Below, in pieces: positions 45,363-57,466 of a stretch of 64,000 nt of DNA. The first letter of the stretch is position 1. The number at the start of each line of letters is the position of its first letter. The translations under genes were made by a program, and so were the position numbers. The notes beneath the pieces were generated by a model. It saw only the letters and a list, made by a program, of their open reading frames with translations. It had not been told where the DNA came from and did no database searches. Origin of the DNA: Heterohyrax brucei (Eukaryota; Chordata; Mammalia; Hyracoidea; Procaviidae); contig CM053140.1 of NCBI GenBank assembly GCA_028571685.1, positions 148,289,701 through 148,353,700 on the forward strand. Direction: 5' to 3'.

Positions 45363-47404
45363 TTTTTAAAATAGGTCTGGTTGTTGGGTAGGTTAGCTTG
45401 CCTTTAAAAAAATCATAAAATATTCTCAGAGATTTTATAAATTATCTTACTCTTTGAACATTTTTATTTTTTCTCCTATTGTATGGCTCTTCATGCTTGC
45501 CTAATGTCTGCTGTTTGGTCAACAGAGTACTGCTCTAAGCAAGCCAAACTTCGAATACAGTTTTCTTATATTGACAGGGTATTTAGAAGTAAAACCAAGT
45601 GCTATCTCATTAAAATCTGCCTATCTGTCTATCCGTCTATCATCTCTCTCTGCCTGCTCACCTACCTATTTATCTATCATGAATCTATATAGTTGGGAGT
45701 CTCATATCAATTGCCTGTGGTACAATTCTTGATTTCCCCTTTGCTTTTGACAAGAAAACATATGAATTTTGAGCCAGCAGAGGTACAGAGTTGCATTTGA
45801 ATTAAAGTCTAGATAAAAATGCAGATAGAGCTTCTAATGCATCAGGTTATAATTGAATTGTAGAGCCTTCTAAGGTAGTGGCTCCAGGAGCAGGCTTTAT
45901 TTCATGGCTCTGACCTCAGGAGGATCAACGGTTAATTATCACAGGTAACTGAAGTTCCATTATTAGACTGCATTAGGTGATTAATTTTTCTCACTCAAAA
46001 AATAAACACGCTGCATTGTTTTACCATTTATGTATGGCAGGGGACCCCAGAATAGTGAAAATATTTTATTAACTCATGATTGGCTTTAAATGTCATTAAA
46101 AGTTTTATAGACACACAAAAAAAATTCTTAGGATTTGATTCATTGACACACAGTACTTGAAAGAAATAAATACTCCTACTGGAAGCATCTTCCTCTGGTT
46201 TGTGTTTGACTTTTTATATGTGAAAGGTCAAAATGAGGGCAAACATTCACACACAACTGTTACCAACCTTTTCTACTTTACATGCATTCCTTAAATCTTA
46301 TTTTCTATTGCTATTTTTAAGATATTAAAGAGTTTTCTTATACAATCCTTATTTTTGACATGTTCTTACATTGCAATTACTGTCTATTGTAATAATAGTA
46401 GTAAACTAAATTTTGTCTGCCTTTCTGTTAAAATTCTTTTCTCTGTAGAGAAAACCAACAGTTAGTCTTCAATGACACCTTAGATTTGAGGCCAATTTTT
46501 TGAGTCAATAAATTATTTTTTTAAACCAAAACAATCCAAGGACACATATTGTTTCCCTCTGTAAACACAATTCCTCTTAGTGTTATCTGTCTACACATAG
46601 ATTCCATCACTGCTCTATGTCTATGCAGAGAGTTAGGGATGATTGAAAGAAAATAGGGTGTAATAATATTAAGTGACAATTTTAATAAGAAGGTTGAAGT
46701 CAGACTCAGTGATCTGATGACAATTTCTTCCAACAGAGACATTCAATTAGGATTTTTACACTCAAAATGAATAACTGTGCAAAGGAAAAAATGCATCTAA
46801 CAAATAAAATTACTAATTGAACTGTAATGCTGACCTTTAAAATGAAACACATGATCAAATGCCTACTTTTGGAGTGGCCTTCCTGACTGGCTGTAAGGCT
46901 TTTAAGTGTTTCATTCCTTGCAGCTTATTGACTTTGGTTAATATATTCTGTGGATTTACGCTTGATATATTCAGGAAAGTGGAATACAATTAACCACTAC
47001 TTAGGTTACTGTCAAGAATGATGAACTAACAGAGATCCATGAGGCTTTCTTGGACTGCCAACCTCACAACATTTTAAATCTTTAGGCTCTCATTAGTAAC
47101 ACCTTGAGTACAGTGTGACTCTGAGCCATGAGTCTGTGTTCTGCTTTATGAAGGGATATACCATTGTACATTTAACATACGTAGGAACAAATGTCAATAC
47201 AAATAGAATTTGGTTGACAGATACCACTTAGACACCTGAGAGATGTAAGTGAATGAACTCCAATAAGTGAATGATTGTTAGGATACTGCAATTTTGTAAA
47301 GTGAGTGGGTGTGGGAGGAGAGAAAGAAGCTCCCATTACTCTTCTGTGGAAGATGAGTTGACTAATGGTGTTTGTAAGAACAGGTTATGTGACAGAGGCG
47401 TGCA
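45363..47404. other. Mostly unassigned, (TATC)n-like microsatellite
   Basis: A decayed TATC/TGTC tetranucleotide tract lies at about 45617-45685. The remaining 1.7 kb is AT-rich and contains no repeat family I recognise, making it one of the longest possibly single-copy stretches here. The open frames (45483-45692, 46521-46742) have no domain-like content. Confidence 0.5.
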
Positions 47405-47575
47405 TTTAACAAATAGAACTATCACAACAACCTTATGATATAGCAGCAATTATTATTCAGATTTGGCAGATGTGAAAACCTTGGCTCAGTGAGGTTAAAC
47501 AATGTCCCCCAAATCGCAATGCTGGGAATCAAATACAGGTAGATGTGATTCCAAACTGATACAGTTCAAAACTGT
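47405..47575 (-). mobile_element. MIR SINE
   Basis: Reverse MIR order: 'acaacaaccttatgatatag', 'attattattcagatttggca', 'gaaaaccttggctcagtgag', 'gttaaacaatgtcccccaaa' and 'gctgggaatcaaatacaggt'. Confidence 0.78.
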
Positions 47576-47659
47576 TTCAGGAAATAAGGCAATAAATTGC
47601 ACTGAGTGAAGAACAGGGTCTGTCACTTGATGAACAAAAAGAATGGGTATTAAAGGCAA

Positions 47660-47684
47660 CACAAAACAAACAAACAAACAAACA
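47660..47684 (+). repeat. (AAAC)n microsatellite
   Basis: Short tetranucleotide run 'aaacaaacaaacaaac'. Confidence 0.85.
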
Positions 47685-47872
47685 GAAACAACTTCTATAA
47701 TAGTGGTATGAATCGGGCAGGCACTTTGAGACCAAAACATAGCGGAGGCTATTTTCTCAAGAATCAAGGAAACATCTTCAATTTTTTAGTTACACCTAGT
47801 TTTAAAAAGGCAATATATATATATGTGGATTAACAAAATATCTGAATTTTCTAACGTAATGTTCTAAGAAGA

Positions 47873-48040
47873 CTAAACAAACAAACAAACTTATTGCCTT
47901 GAGTTGATTATAACTAACAGTGATCCTATAGGACAGAGTAAAACTGTCCCATGGAATTTTCAAGGAGCTACTGATAGATTTGAACTGCCTATCTTTTGGT
48001 TAGTAGCCATAGCTCTTAACCACTGTGCCACCACAGTTTA
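47873..48040 (-). mobile_element. Afrotherian SINE (short type)
   Basis: (AAAC)-rich end, 'gccttgagttgattataact', 'atcctataggacagagtaaa', 'atagatttgaactgcctatc', 'ggttagtagccatagctctt' and 'aaccactgtgccacc'. Well preserved. Confidence 0.95.
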
Positions 48041-48671
48041 CATTTTAAGGAGAAATGCACTTAAAGTCATGTCAGCCTGTACTTGTTTCATATATATTGC
48101 CTAGCTAACATTCTTTAAATCATTCAATACATACATATGGTTTAGCTTTGCTCTTACTTCTATAATTAAAAAAGGATTCATTATGGAGCTCATAGAACTA
48201 CCATTTTCAGCTTTTAAGGAGTCATTTGAGGGAGAGTAAGGTAATTTTGATGCTGAATCACTCCTTATTTTGTAAAGCTCATTAAAATGACCCATAAAGC
48301 AAAATGGTGACCCTATGACAGTTTAGTTTTTCAACTCGAATTATGCTTACACACATTCTGAACACTAGGTTGGGTATGACGATAGCGTTTGACCTTGACA
48401 TTTTCTGGCAATTTTATCATTAGAACAGTTTGCCATAAATTTGTCATTTATTTGCTCTAATCGATATTATTTAAGAAAACAAACAATTACACACATTGCT
48501 TCAGTCATGGTTGTGTCTCACCTTACTCATATGTAGGAGATACTATTAGCATAAGAAAAAGGTGAGGAAACAAAAATTTATGTTGATTTTCATTCTGTTC
48601 CAAAGACAAAAAAGCATAAAAAAATAGAAAAAGCCAACCCAGTGAGCCACAAGGATTCTTTCACTCAGATC

Positions 48672-48883
48672 AGGGATCAGTAAACTTCTTCTGAAAAGGA
48701 TTGTAGATTAAACGTTTTCAGCTTTGTTACAATTGGTTCCTACAACTACTTGACTCTACTGTGGAGTAGAAGTAGCCACAGCGTGCACATAATGAATAAG
48801 TGTGATAGCTTCAATAAAATTTTATCTACAAAAATAAGTGGTGAGCTAGGTTTGTCCTGTGGGCTATAACTTGCTGACTCTTA
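48672..48883. mobile_element. hAT-like non-autonomous DNA transposon
   Basis: The left end 'cagggatcagtaaacttctt' and the reverse complement of the right end ('agtcagcaagttatagcc') form imperfect inverted termini. Internal 'caactacttgactctactgt' and 'caataaaattttatctacaa' fit a widespread mammalian Charlie-type element of about 200 bp. No transposase is encoded. Confidence 0.6.
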
Positions 48884-48906
48884 ATTTGCCTATGCACCCG
48901 AAATAA

Positions 48907-49205
48907 TGTTGTTGTTAACCCTTGGTAAGTTAGCCCTCACTCATGGTGACTCTGGGTACAATGGAAGGAAAGAATACCTGGTCCTGTGTCATCCTTACGA
49001 TCAGTTGGGTAGTGGACTATTGTGATCTGTAGAGTTTTCACTGACTGATTTTCAAAAGTAGATCACTAGGCCTTTCTTCCCAGTCCGTTTTATTCTGGAA
49101 GCTTCGCTGAAACTTGTTCAGGATTACAACAACATGAAAGCCTCCACTTGCAGACAACTGGTGGCTGTAAGCGAGGTGACTTGAATCTGGGTATTCTGTA
49201 TGGAA
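48907..49205 (-). mobile_element. Longer afrotherian SINE (type III, about 300 bp)
   Basis: The left edge resembles the RTE end ('gttgttgttaacccttggta', 'gtcctgtgtcatccttacga'). The body is distinct: 'tttcactgactgattttcaa', 'aagtagatcactaggccttt', 'ttcgctgaaacttgttcagg', and a tRNA-like terminus 'tgacttgaatctgggtattc'. This is a different tRNA-derived head joined to the RTE-type tail. The 60-kb repeat shares part of this body. Confidence 0.75.
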
Positions 49206-50095
49206 CATGAGAATATAGGGGAATTTTACCACTAGAAGGAATTTTAGAGGTTATCTGACTGTTCTCATTCATTTTCAGTGAGAAAACTAAGTGCTATAAT
49301 GACAGAATAGGTGATCTAGAGGATCAGAGGTACTCAGTGGCAAAATTACATTTCTGGTCTTCCTGGCTGTTGTTTCTACATAACCACTGCTTCAGCAGCA
49401 CTGAAAGGCATTTAGGAAAGCAACCTACCTGCGAATATGAAAGGACAACTTTTGGTAGTCTGGCTGTGTATCTCTCTGTGTGTCTATGTCAATATATGCA
49501 AATATATGATAATTCCAATGGAATATTTGGCAGGCTTCAGGGATCTCTGTTTAGCTGCTGCTACTAAAAATGTTATCCCCCCAAAATGCAAACTAGAATA
49601 AAATTATTCCAAAGCCCAATTAATTTTTTGTAGTCTACATAGAGTTGCCTGTTCATATATCCAATTCCCTGGGCTGATTTCTTCTGTGGTCATCCCTTCA
49701 TTTTTGCAAAGCTCACTGGCAAGCATGTTCAGCCTTATTCTCATCCCTTTCGTTCAGGCATACAGTCATGGACTTGCTACGGCTTTGTGGTCCCTTGGTG
49801 CACAGGTGGATGCTGGAGCTCCTTTCAAGCCAAGACTTTTCATGTTTGGTAATAGACTGGAGCTGAGCGATTTTTAACTTGGAGTGAGTTCTGGTGATAA
49901 AAGCAGGCAGCTGGCTTTGGAACTAGCCTTCTTTCAGCGTAGAGAACTCAAAGTGAAAGTATCCTTCCTACAATCTGTTTTTTGCAAAGGAAAGGACTTG
50001 AAAATGTTGCAAGCAAACTCAAGGATTAGGACATTTGAATATGAACATAAATAAAAATAAATCAGTACAATAGTAAGCAGATATTCTTCTATGTT
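49206..50095. other. No recognised feature
   Basis: Mixed composition. Open frames at 49337-49567 and 49686-49877 have no recognisable domain or splice context. No repeat was identified. Confidence 0.4.
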
Positions 50096-50263
50096 GCTAT
50101 TGTTAGTTGCTGTCCAGTCCATTCTGACTTATGGCAACCTGTGTGATACAGGGTAGAACTGCTTCCTAAAGTCTTCTTCACTGTAATCTTAGTGGCCAGG
50201 CCTTTTCTTCCCAGGGTCTGCCTTTAGGCTAGCCATCAAGCACAAACCATTTGCTCCAATGAG
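50096..50263 (-). mobile_element. Afrotherian SINE (type II)
   Basis: 'gttagttgctgtccagtcca' tail side, 'gatacagggtagaactgctt', type II 'ctgtaatcttagtggccagg', 'cttcccagggtctgccttta' and head 'ggctagccatcaagcac'. Confidence 0.88.
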
Positions 50264-51351
50264 GGACTTTATATAGGGAGCAATTAATATGGCTCTGGTA
50301 AAGATAATAATAACCACAACATATTCATAGAGAACTTACTATATGAGAGGCACAGTTCTAAAGGCTCACATGTGTTAAATAATTTTTATTATGTTCTGTA
50401 TGAAGTACTTCAAGTGCTCTTTATTACATACAGAATAAATCCAAAGTTCTTAGCATGCACATCAATATCCCACACATACATTTTTAGTACTTGCATTATT
50501 CTCCTGCATCTACCATATGCCCTAGACATTTGGTGCTATTTTTTAAGTACTTGTTATTATCTCCTCTGTGCCAGACACTGCTTAGGAGTAGGGAGTACAA
50601 AAAAAAAAAAAAAATCAGGATAGATTTTTTCCTTTTGATAGTCTTGCTGTCGAATTGGGGAAACAGCTTTCAGCTAGTTGTAGATTCTGTAAACCCAAAG
50701 GGAAGAAATAGAATTTGATAAGCCTTATACTGAACAACTAAGTAGTTAATTAGTTAACATGCCTATATTTACTACACATTTTGATTCTTCAGTTTAAATT
50801 TTGTATTCTGCTTAATTCTTGAGTATATTCCAAGATAGTCTTGAATAGCATAATAAGTATGAGAAAAACATCAGTAACCTTAAGCCTATTCACATTTAAG
50901 GAAAAGAAGGAGAAAACATCTATGGAGATGTTATTCTAACTGTAGGAGGAAATCAAGATTGAATGTTTGTTTTTGAAAAAGAACTATCAGAATAAAATTA
51001 TGGTTAGAAAAATCCAATATTGAAAAGATCAAGAAAAATGAGGCCTGAGAAAAGACTTTATTTTTTCAAGAAGGAGGTCACCAAGAAAGCATTTTTAGAA
51101 GAGTGGTATTAACAGAAGCCAAATTTGTAGTGACTAGAGAAGAAATGAGTGACCAGCGTCCAAGTCTTTTAAGTAATTTCCATTGTGTAGAATCAGCCCA
51201 CTAGTAGCTTTCAGAGCAACAGAGGACTGGATGTCTCCATCAATTACTTTTATTGAGTGTAGGAATACATCCATTAGCTTTGGTTTTATTAATATTTCTA
51301 CATGAAATGTTTGTATTTTTAAAAATTCTTATTTTGATATTGTGAAGACAC
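50264..51351. other. Unassigned, small MIR fragments possible
   Basis: 50315-50395 ('gaacttactatatgagaggc', 'acatgtgttaaat') looks like a reversed MIR terminus. A poly(A) run sits at 50600-50615. The remainder is AT-rich with nothing I can name. Confidence 0.4.
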
Positions 51352-51548
51352 TACAATCAACCAGTTTCTGTTGAGTCAGTTTTGAGTCGTGGTGATCCAT
51401 TGTGTATCAAGGTAAAACAATCCTTCCTAGGGTTTAGAATAGTAAATTTTGGGGGGGTAGATTACCAGGCCTTTCATGCTAGGTACCCCATGGGTAGACT
51501 TGAACCTCCAACTTTTTGGTAAGCAGTCAGTGTGTTAGCCATTTTCAC
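51352..51548 (-). mobile_element. Afrotherian SINE (type II)
   Basis: Decayed copy: 'cagtttctgttgagtcagtt', 'cctagggtttagaatagtaa', a G-run, 'agattaccaggcctttcatg', 'gacttgaacctccaactttt' and 'ggtaagcagtcagtgtgtta'. Confidence 0.8.
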
Positions 51549-51583
51549 TTATCAACGACTCCTACTGTGGTCCACAGATAGGG

Positions 51584-52084
51584 TGTCATGGTTGGAATTG
51601 TGTCCCCCCAAAAATGTGTGCAGCCATGTGGCTGGGATATGGTTCCCAGTATCTTGGGACTGTCCTCCATTGTGTGGTTTTGCTAACCTGTATGTTAAAG
51701 GATTAAGATGGGGCTGTAAATTCCTGCTGTAGGGGGAGTTTCCCTGGAGTACGGCTTGCCCCACCCTTAATGCTTTTAGCTTGAAAGGAATAAAAGGAAA
51801 AAGAGACAAAGGACAATTTGAGAACCTTGCTACCATCAAGCAAGCAGCACCGGGAGCAGAATGCGTCCTTCAGACCAGAGGTTCTTGGGTCAGGACTCTC
51901 CTGGACAAAGACTGATGCAATACCGGACTTTCCTCCAGAGCTGACAAGGGGAAAGCCTTCCCCTGGAGCGGACACCCTGAATATGGACTTGCAACCTACC
52001 GGACTGTGTAAGAATAAATCTTTCTGTGTTAAAGTCATCCACTCTATGGTATTTCTGTTAGAGCAGCCCCAGCTGACTAAAACA
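51584..52084 (+). mobile_element. MaLR-type solo LTR with 5-bp TSD
   Basis: Starts 'tgtcatggttggaattgtgt', has 'ccccaaaaatgtgtg', a poly(A)-signal region 'aagaataaatctttctgtgt' near 52010, and ends 'cccagctgactaaaaca'. TAGGG flanks it exactly (51579-51583 and 52085-52089). A single LTR with a clean 5-bp duplication indicates LTR-LTR recombination that removed the internal part. It is the reference for the split LTR at 23658. Confidence 0.92.
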
Positions 52085-52559
52085 TAGGGTATAGTTTTAA
52101 GAAAAAATTTTCTACTGGATTCTTTCAAATTATTTTGAAGTTTTGGTTGATAATCAAAAGCCAACTATCTTTAGTAGACCAAAGAAAACAGAAGAAATGG
52201 TAGAATTATTATGAAGGGTAACTTTGGCTGCCATTTCCACAGTTAACAAATCAATAAATTTCTTTGGCCAAATTTTACTTACAAGTGTCATTTTTAGAAA
52301 GCATATTCTTTCTGCATTCTTAAAGAGCACCATAAATGAAATATTTTTTAATTTCCAAACACATGCAAACAATATCAAGTCTCTAATTAGAATCTCTTTG
52401 CTCAATTTAAGCATAGTATCAGTTAGGATGCAGAACTAGCTCGGTGGTTGATATTTCTCACAAATATTTTATTGTTCCAATTCTGATGGGAGTAAACTGA
52501 AATTTGCACCAACCACCAACACCACAGGTGGAGAATTCTTACCAGCTTCTGCAGTCTGA

Positions 52560-55500
52560 AACTTTGTGAACGTGCAATCAGAGTGCATTGATAATCAGGG
52601 GATATTGGAAAGCAAAAGATAGAAACAAAGAAAGGTCATAGTTGGAAAGTATGACATTGGTGATAGGAATTTTGCAAGACTTCTTCACTGCAAATAGTTT
52701 TTTTCCCACCAATATAAATAACTGCTATACACATGGACCTCATCAGATGAAATACAAAGGAATCAAACAGACTACATCTCTGGAAGAGACAGTGGAAAAG
52801 TTCAATATCATCAGTCAGAACAAAGCCAGGGACCAACTGCAGAACATACCATCAATTTCTCACACACATGTTCAAACTGAAACTGAAGAAAATCAGAACA
52901 ATTTAACAAGTGCTGAAGTATGACTTGAGTATATTCCACCTGAGCTTAAAGGCAATCTCAAGAACAGATTAGACGCATTGAACATTAATGACCAAAGAAC
53001 AAGCAGCTGTGGAATGACATCAAGGACATCATACATGAAGAAAGGAAGAGGTTATCGACAAGACAAGAAAGAAAGAAAAAAAGTTTGGATGTCAGAAGAG
53101 ACTCTGAACCTTGTTCTTGAGTGTTGAGTAGTTAAAGCAAAAGGAAGAAATGAGGAGGTAAAAGAAATGAACAGAATATTTCAAATCAAAACTCAAAAAG
53201 ACGAAGTACTATAATGACATGTGCAAAGAGCTGGAGCTAATAAACTAAAAGGGAAGAACACAATCAGCATTTTTCAAGCTGAACAAACTGAAGGGAAAAG
53301 TTCAGTTTGTTCCTTGAGCTGCAATACTGCAAGATTTTTCAGGGAAAATATCGAACAACTCAGGAAACATCAAAAAATGGAAGAAATAGAGACATTATAC
53401 AACAAAGAACTCATCAAAATTCAACTTTTTCAAAAGGTAGCTTATGATCAGGACCCGATGGTACTGGAGGAAGAAATCTAAGTTGTACTGACGGCATTGC
53501 TGAAAAACGAGGCTCCCAGAAATTGTGGAACATCAACTAGGATGTTTCAACAAGTGGATGTAGTACTGAAAGTGCTCACTCTTTATAGCAAGAAGTTTGT
53601 AATGTAACTAAGTGGTTAGCTGATTGGAAAACATCCACATGTGTTTATGCCTATTCCCAAGAAACGTGACCCAAGAAAATGCAGAAATTATCAAAGAATA
53701 TCATTAATATCACACGCGAGTAAAATTTTGCTGAAGGTCATCATTCAAAAGTGGCTGCAGCAGTATACTGACAGGGAACAAACTGCCAGAAATTCAGGTC
53801 AGATTCAGAAGAGGAAATGGAACAAGGGATATAAGTACTGAGGTCAGATGGATTTTGGCTAAAAGCGGAGAACAACAGAAAAATGTTAACTGATGTTTTA
53901 TTGACAATTAAAAGGTTTCAACTGTGTGGATCACAATAAATTATATATAACATCGCAGAGAATGAGAAATCCAGAAAACTTAAATTGTGCACATGGGAAA
54001 TTTGTCCATGGATAAAAGCATTCATACAGAACAGGGGGACATTGCATGGTTTAAAACCAGAAAATGTGTATGTCTGTGTTGTATACATTCACCACATCTA
54101 TTCAATCTGTATGCTGAACAAATAACCCTAGAAGCTGGACTTTATGAAGAAGAAAGAGGTGTCAGGATAGCAGGAAGACTTATTAACAAACTGTTATCCA
54201 GATGATGCAATCTTAATTGAAGAGGACTTGAAACACTGATCAAAACCAAAGACCCTAACATTCACTATGGACTTGTCTTAGTCATCTGGTGCAGCTGAAA
54301 GCTGCACAAGGAGAAACTTTACTGTCACAGTCTGGTAAGCCACAAATCCATTAAGAAGCTACAGGTGCACTCAACAAGAGAAGTTATCACAGTCCTGTGG
54401 GCTGAGACCAAATTCAAGGATAGCGTCTCAGCACAGGAACCTCAGGTCCAAGGAACATGCTCTGCTCTCAGTGCTGCCTTCATGGTGGTATGAGGTTCCC
54501 AACATCCTCTGCTTGCTTCTCTCCATTATACCCTACAGGTTTTTAGCTTGAATCCTGCCTCACTAACACAACTGCAGCTCTTTCTCCATTATCAATAGCA
54601 CAGAGAGAGAATTCACAACACCTGGGAGGAATGGCACTATATTGGGACTCCTAGTCGAGTCAAATCAATGCATATATTTTTTGGGGGACACAATTCAATC
54701 CATGACATCTCACCCTTTGACAATGCCAAAATAATATCATTAAAACATACAAAATATATTCATTTGTAGCATAGCAACAGTCTCATTCATTGCATAGCAA
54801 CAATCTTAAGTCCAAATCCAAAATCCACAAATTTATCTTCAACTGTGAAATCCAGAACACACATTATCTTTCCAAAATACAATAGAAGAACAGGCAGACA
54901 TGAATTAGACATTTTCATTACAATGGAGAAATTGCAGGGAAAGGCATAGCATACACCAAGCAAATTATCAGAACACATTAGACTTCATGACTTCACAAAC
55001 AGTACTCCAAACTCTGAAACATTTTATAACTCTTTCTTTCAGACTCTAGGTATTGATTACACTCTCCAGATTCTAAGTGGGGGTCCCTGGGCTTCAGCTC
55101 CACCTTTCAGGCCCACTTGCACAGCAGCTCTGCCTGCTTGGCTTTAGGTGCACCCTAAGCTTACTGAGTGGCAATTCCACACTTACAAACACAGAAAGCC
55201 TTGGCCATACCGTCTGAGACTGAGGTAGCTCAGCCTCTCCTCAACCTTGTCTTGTCAGCTTCTGCTTCCTTTTACCTGGGCCTCAAGCCTACATCAGCCC
55301 TGCAAGGTCAAGTGTTTCAAAGCTCCATAGCTTCACCAATTCAAGAGCCCAGAGGCACTCCATCAGTTAGCCTCCGGCACACAGGCACTCAGCCCTCTTG
55401 TTCCGTGGGTCAGCAACCTTAGATCCGCCTATTCAAGCACCTAGAGGCACCCCACTCTGTCAGGGCACCTCCCGCACACAGGCATTCAGTTTTATTGCTC

Positions 55501-56775
55501 CACGGGTTGGCTCCTGGTTCTGCTACTGCCAGTTTGCTGCTGCTGCTGTTTTTCTCACCATCTGCTGCCTTTTCAGGTGTTAACATTTCTCTTAGGTTCC
55601 TTCCTCTATCCATTCACAGTTTGAGAAAAAAGCTTCCACATTTTAGATATTTGTTAGAGCATTATCCCACTTTCGGTATCAAATTCCTAGTCATCTGGTA
55701 CTGCTCCAGCAGGAAATACCATAAGCTGAAGGCTTTGTAAAGAGAAATTTTTATTGTCACAGTCCAGTAGGCTAAGTCCAAATTCAAGGAGAACATCTCA
55801 GCACAGGAACCTCAGGTCCAAAGAACACGCTGTGCTCTCAGTGCTATCTTCTTGTGGTGTGAGGTTCCCATCTTCCTCTGCTCACTTCTCTCCCTTAGAT
55901 CCCACAAGCTTGTGGCTTGAATCCTGCCTTGTTAACACAACTGCAGCCCATTTTCCATCATCAATATCACAGAGACGGGTTTCACAACACATGGGAGGAA
56001 TGGCACTGTATTGGGACTCCTAGTCGAGTCAAATCAACACGTATGTTTTCAGAGAGTGGGGAGACACAATTCAATCCATGACAGGACTATGCCTCAACAT
56101 CAAGAAAACAAAAATCTTCACAACTGAGCCAGTAAACAACATCACGATAAATGAAGAAAAGGATGAGGATGCCAAGGATTTCATTTTACTCGGATCCAGT
56201 CAATACCCATGGAAGCAACAGTTAAATCAAAAGACACGCTGCTTGGGCAAATCTGCTGCGAAAGATCTCTTTGAACTGTTCAAAAGCAAATATGTCACCT
56301 TGAGGACTAAAGTGTGCCTGACTTAAGCTGTTTTATTTTCCTCCATATTATGTATGTTTGAAAGTTAAACAATGCATAACGAGGACAGAAGAAGAATTGA
56401 TGCCTTTGAATTAAGATGTTGAAGAAGATCAAACATACCGGGGACTGTCGAAAGAACAAAAAGATCTGTCGTGGAAGAAGTACAACCAGACTTCTCCTTT
56501 GAAGAACGGTTGGCAAGCCTAAATCTTACCTAGTTTGGACATGTTGTCAGAGGGGATCAGTCTGTGGAGAAGGACATCATGCTTGGTAAAGTAAAGGGGT
56601 AGCATAAAGGAAGAAGACTTTCAAAGAAATGGACTGACACAGTGGCTACCACAGTGGACTCAAACCTAACAATTGTGGACATGGCTCGGGGCTGGGCAGC
56701 ACTGTGTTCTGTTTTCCACAGGTTGCTATGAGTTGGAAATGACTTGGTGCCACCTAAGAACAAAAACAACAACAA
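52560..56775 (+). mobile_element. Long RTE/BovB-type LINE, split by a MaLR element
   Basis: The RTE coding region runs over about 52590-54273 and resumes at 56089 to the 3' end near 56775. Order: endonuclease end ('cacatggacctcatcagatg', 52731), the linker ('gtggaatgacatcaaggaca', 53009), RT ('tatgcctattcccaagaaac', 53646; 'cattaatatcacacgcgagt', 53702; 'cctattc'-type 'cttattaacaaactg', 54180), then the 3' part ('aagaaaacaaaaatcttcac', 56101; 'cttggtaaagtaaagggg', 56583) and tail 'gtgccacctaagaac' with (CAA)n. Without the insert about 2.4 kb remain. The catalytic motif near 54190 reads Y-P-D-D, keeping both aspartates, although frames are broken elsewhere. Confidence 0.92.
54274..56083 (-). 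mobile_element. Complete two-LTR MaLR-type element
   Basis: Two similar LTRs (54274-54707 and about 55685-56083) bound a ~980-bp internal region. In minus orientation the LTR begins with the reverse of 'gaattgtgtc' plus C-rich sequence and ends with the reverse of 'tgtcttagtcatctgg', as MaLR LTRs do. The exact 5-bp TSD GGACT (54269-54273, 56084-56088) lies in RTE sequence. Next to the 5' LTR (its left side here, 55620-55684) the internal start resembles that of MST/MLT-type MaLRs. No gag, pol or env frame is recognisable, as expected for these non-autonomous ERVL relatives. Frames are short and broken. Confidence 0.9.
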
Positions 56776-57241
56776 ACTAAAATTTATTCTAGGAATCAAG
56801 TTCTGATTTACTGATTAGGAGGGAAGGCCTAGTGATTTACTTACCAAAATGAGCTCATTTCAGAACCCTGAAAAGCTAAAGCAATCTTGAAGAAGAAGGC
56901 CAAAGGAGGAGCTCTTGTTGACTCCAAAACATATGATGGAGCTGCACTAATTGAAATACTCTGGTACTGGTATAATAGGATGCAAAGACCAGTTAAATAA
57001 AAATGAGTCCTGAAATAAAGCCATATATTTATGGTCAACAGTTTTTCAACAATGGTACACTAAGGACTAATATGACTTAGATGAATAAGTCAATTTAATG
57101 GAGAAAGGAAAGTCTCTTCAGTAAGTGGTATTGGGAAAACTGGATTTCTACATGCAAAAGACCGAATCAGGATCTAAGGCTCAAACCACAGGCAGAAACC
57201 TATTCAAAATGGATCAAGTATCTAAATATGAAAAGTGAAAC

Positions 57242-57392
57242 CACAATTATGTTGAACTGATTCTGACTCATATTGACCCTATAGGACAGAGTAGAACCTC
57301 ACACATAGGGTTTCCAAGGAGCACCTGATGGATTTAAACTGCTGACCTCAGGGTTAGTAGCCACAGCTCTTAACCACTGTATCACCAAGACT
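57242..57392 (-). mobile_element. Afrotherian SINE in L1
   Basis: 'tgttgaactgattctgactc', 'accctataggacagagtaga', 'tttccaaggagcacctgatg', 'gatttaaactgctgacctca' and 'taaccactgtatcacc'. Confidence 0.93.
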
Positions 57393-57413
57393 CTCTCCAC
57401 TAGCCATTAAAAA

Positions 57414-57466
57414 CAAGAAAATCAAACCCATTGTTGTTCAGTTGATTCTGACTCATAGTGACACTA
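57414..57466 (-). mobile_element. 53-bp SINE-tail micro-insertion with 13-bp TSD
   Basis: Only the reversed SINE tail is present ('aaatcaaacccattgttgtt', 'cagttgattctgactcatag'). It is flanked by TAGCCAtTAAAAA (57401-57413) and TAGCCAcTAAAAA (57467-57479). The A-rich TSD end later served as the target for the full SINE that follows. Confidence 0.85.

Noticed and set aside
51703-52164. 153-codon minus-strand frame
   Set aside because: Antisense of the solo LTR at 51584-52084.
55168-55740. Overlapping Ser/Pro-rich frames
   Set aside because: They lie in the internal region and LTR of the MaLR element; no retroviral domain is visible and the plus strand is antisense to the element.
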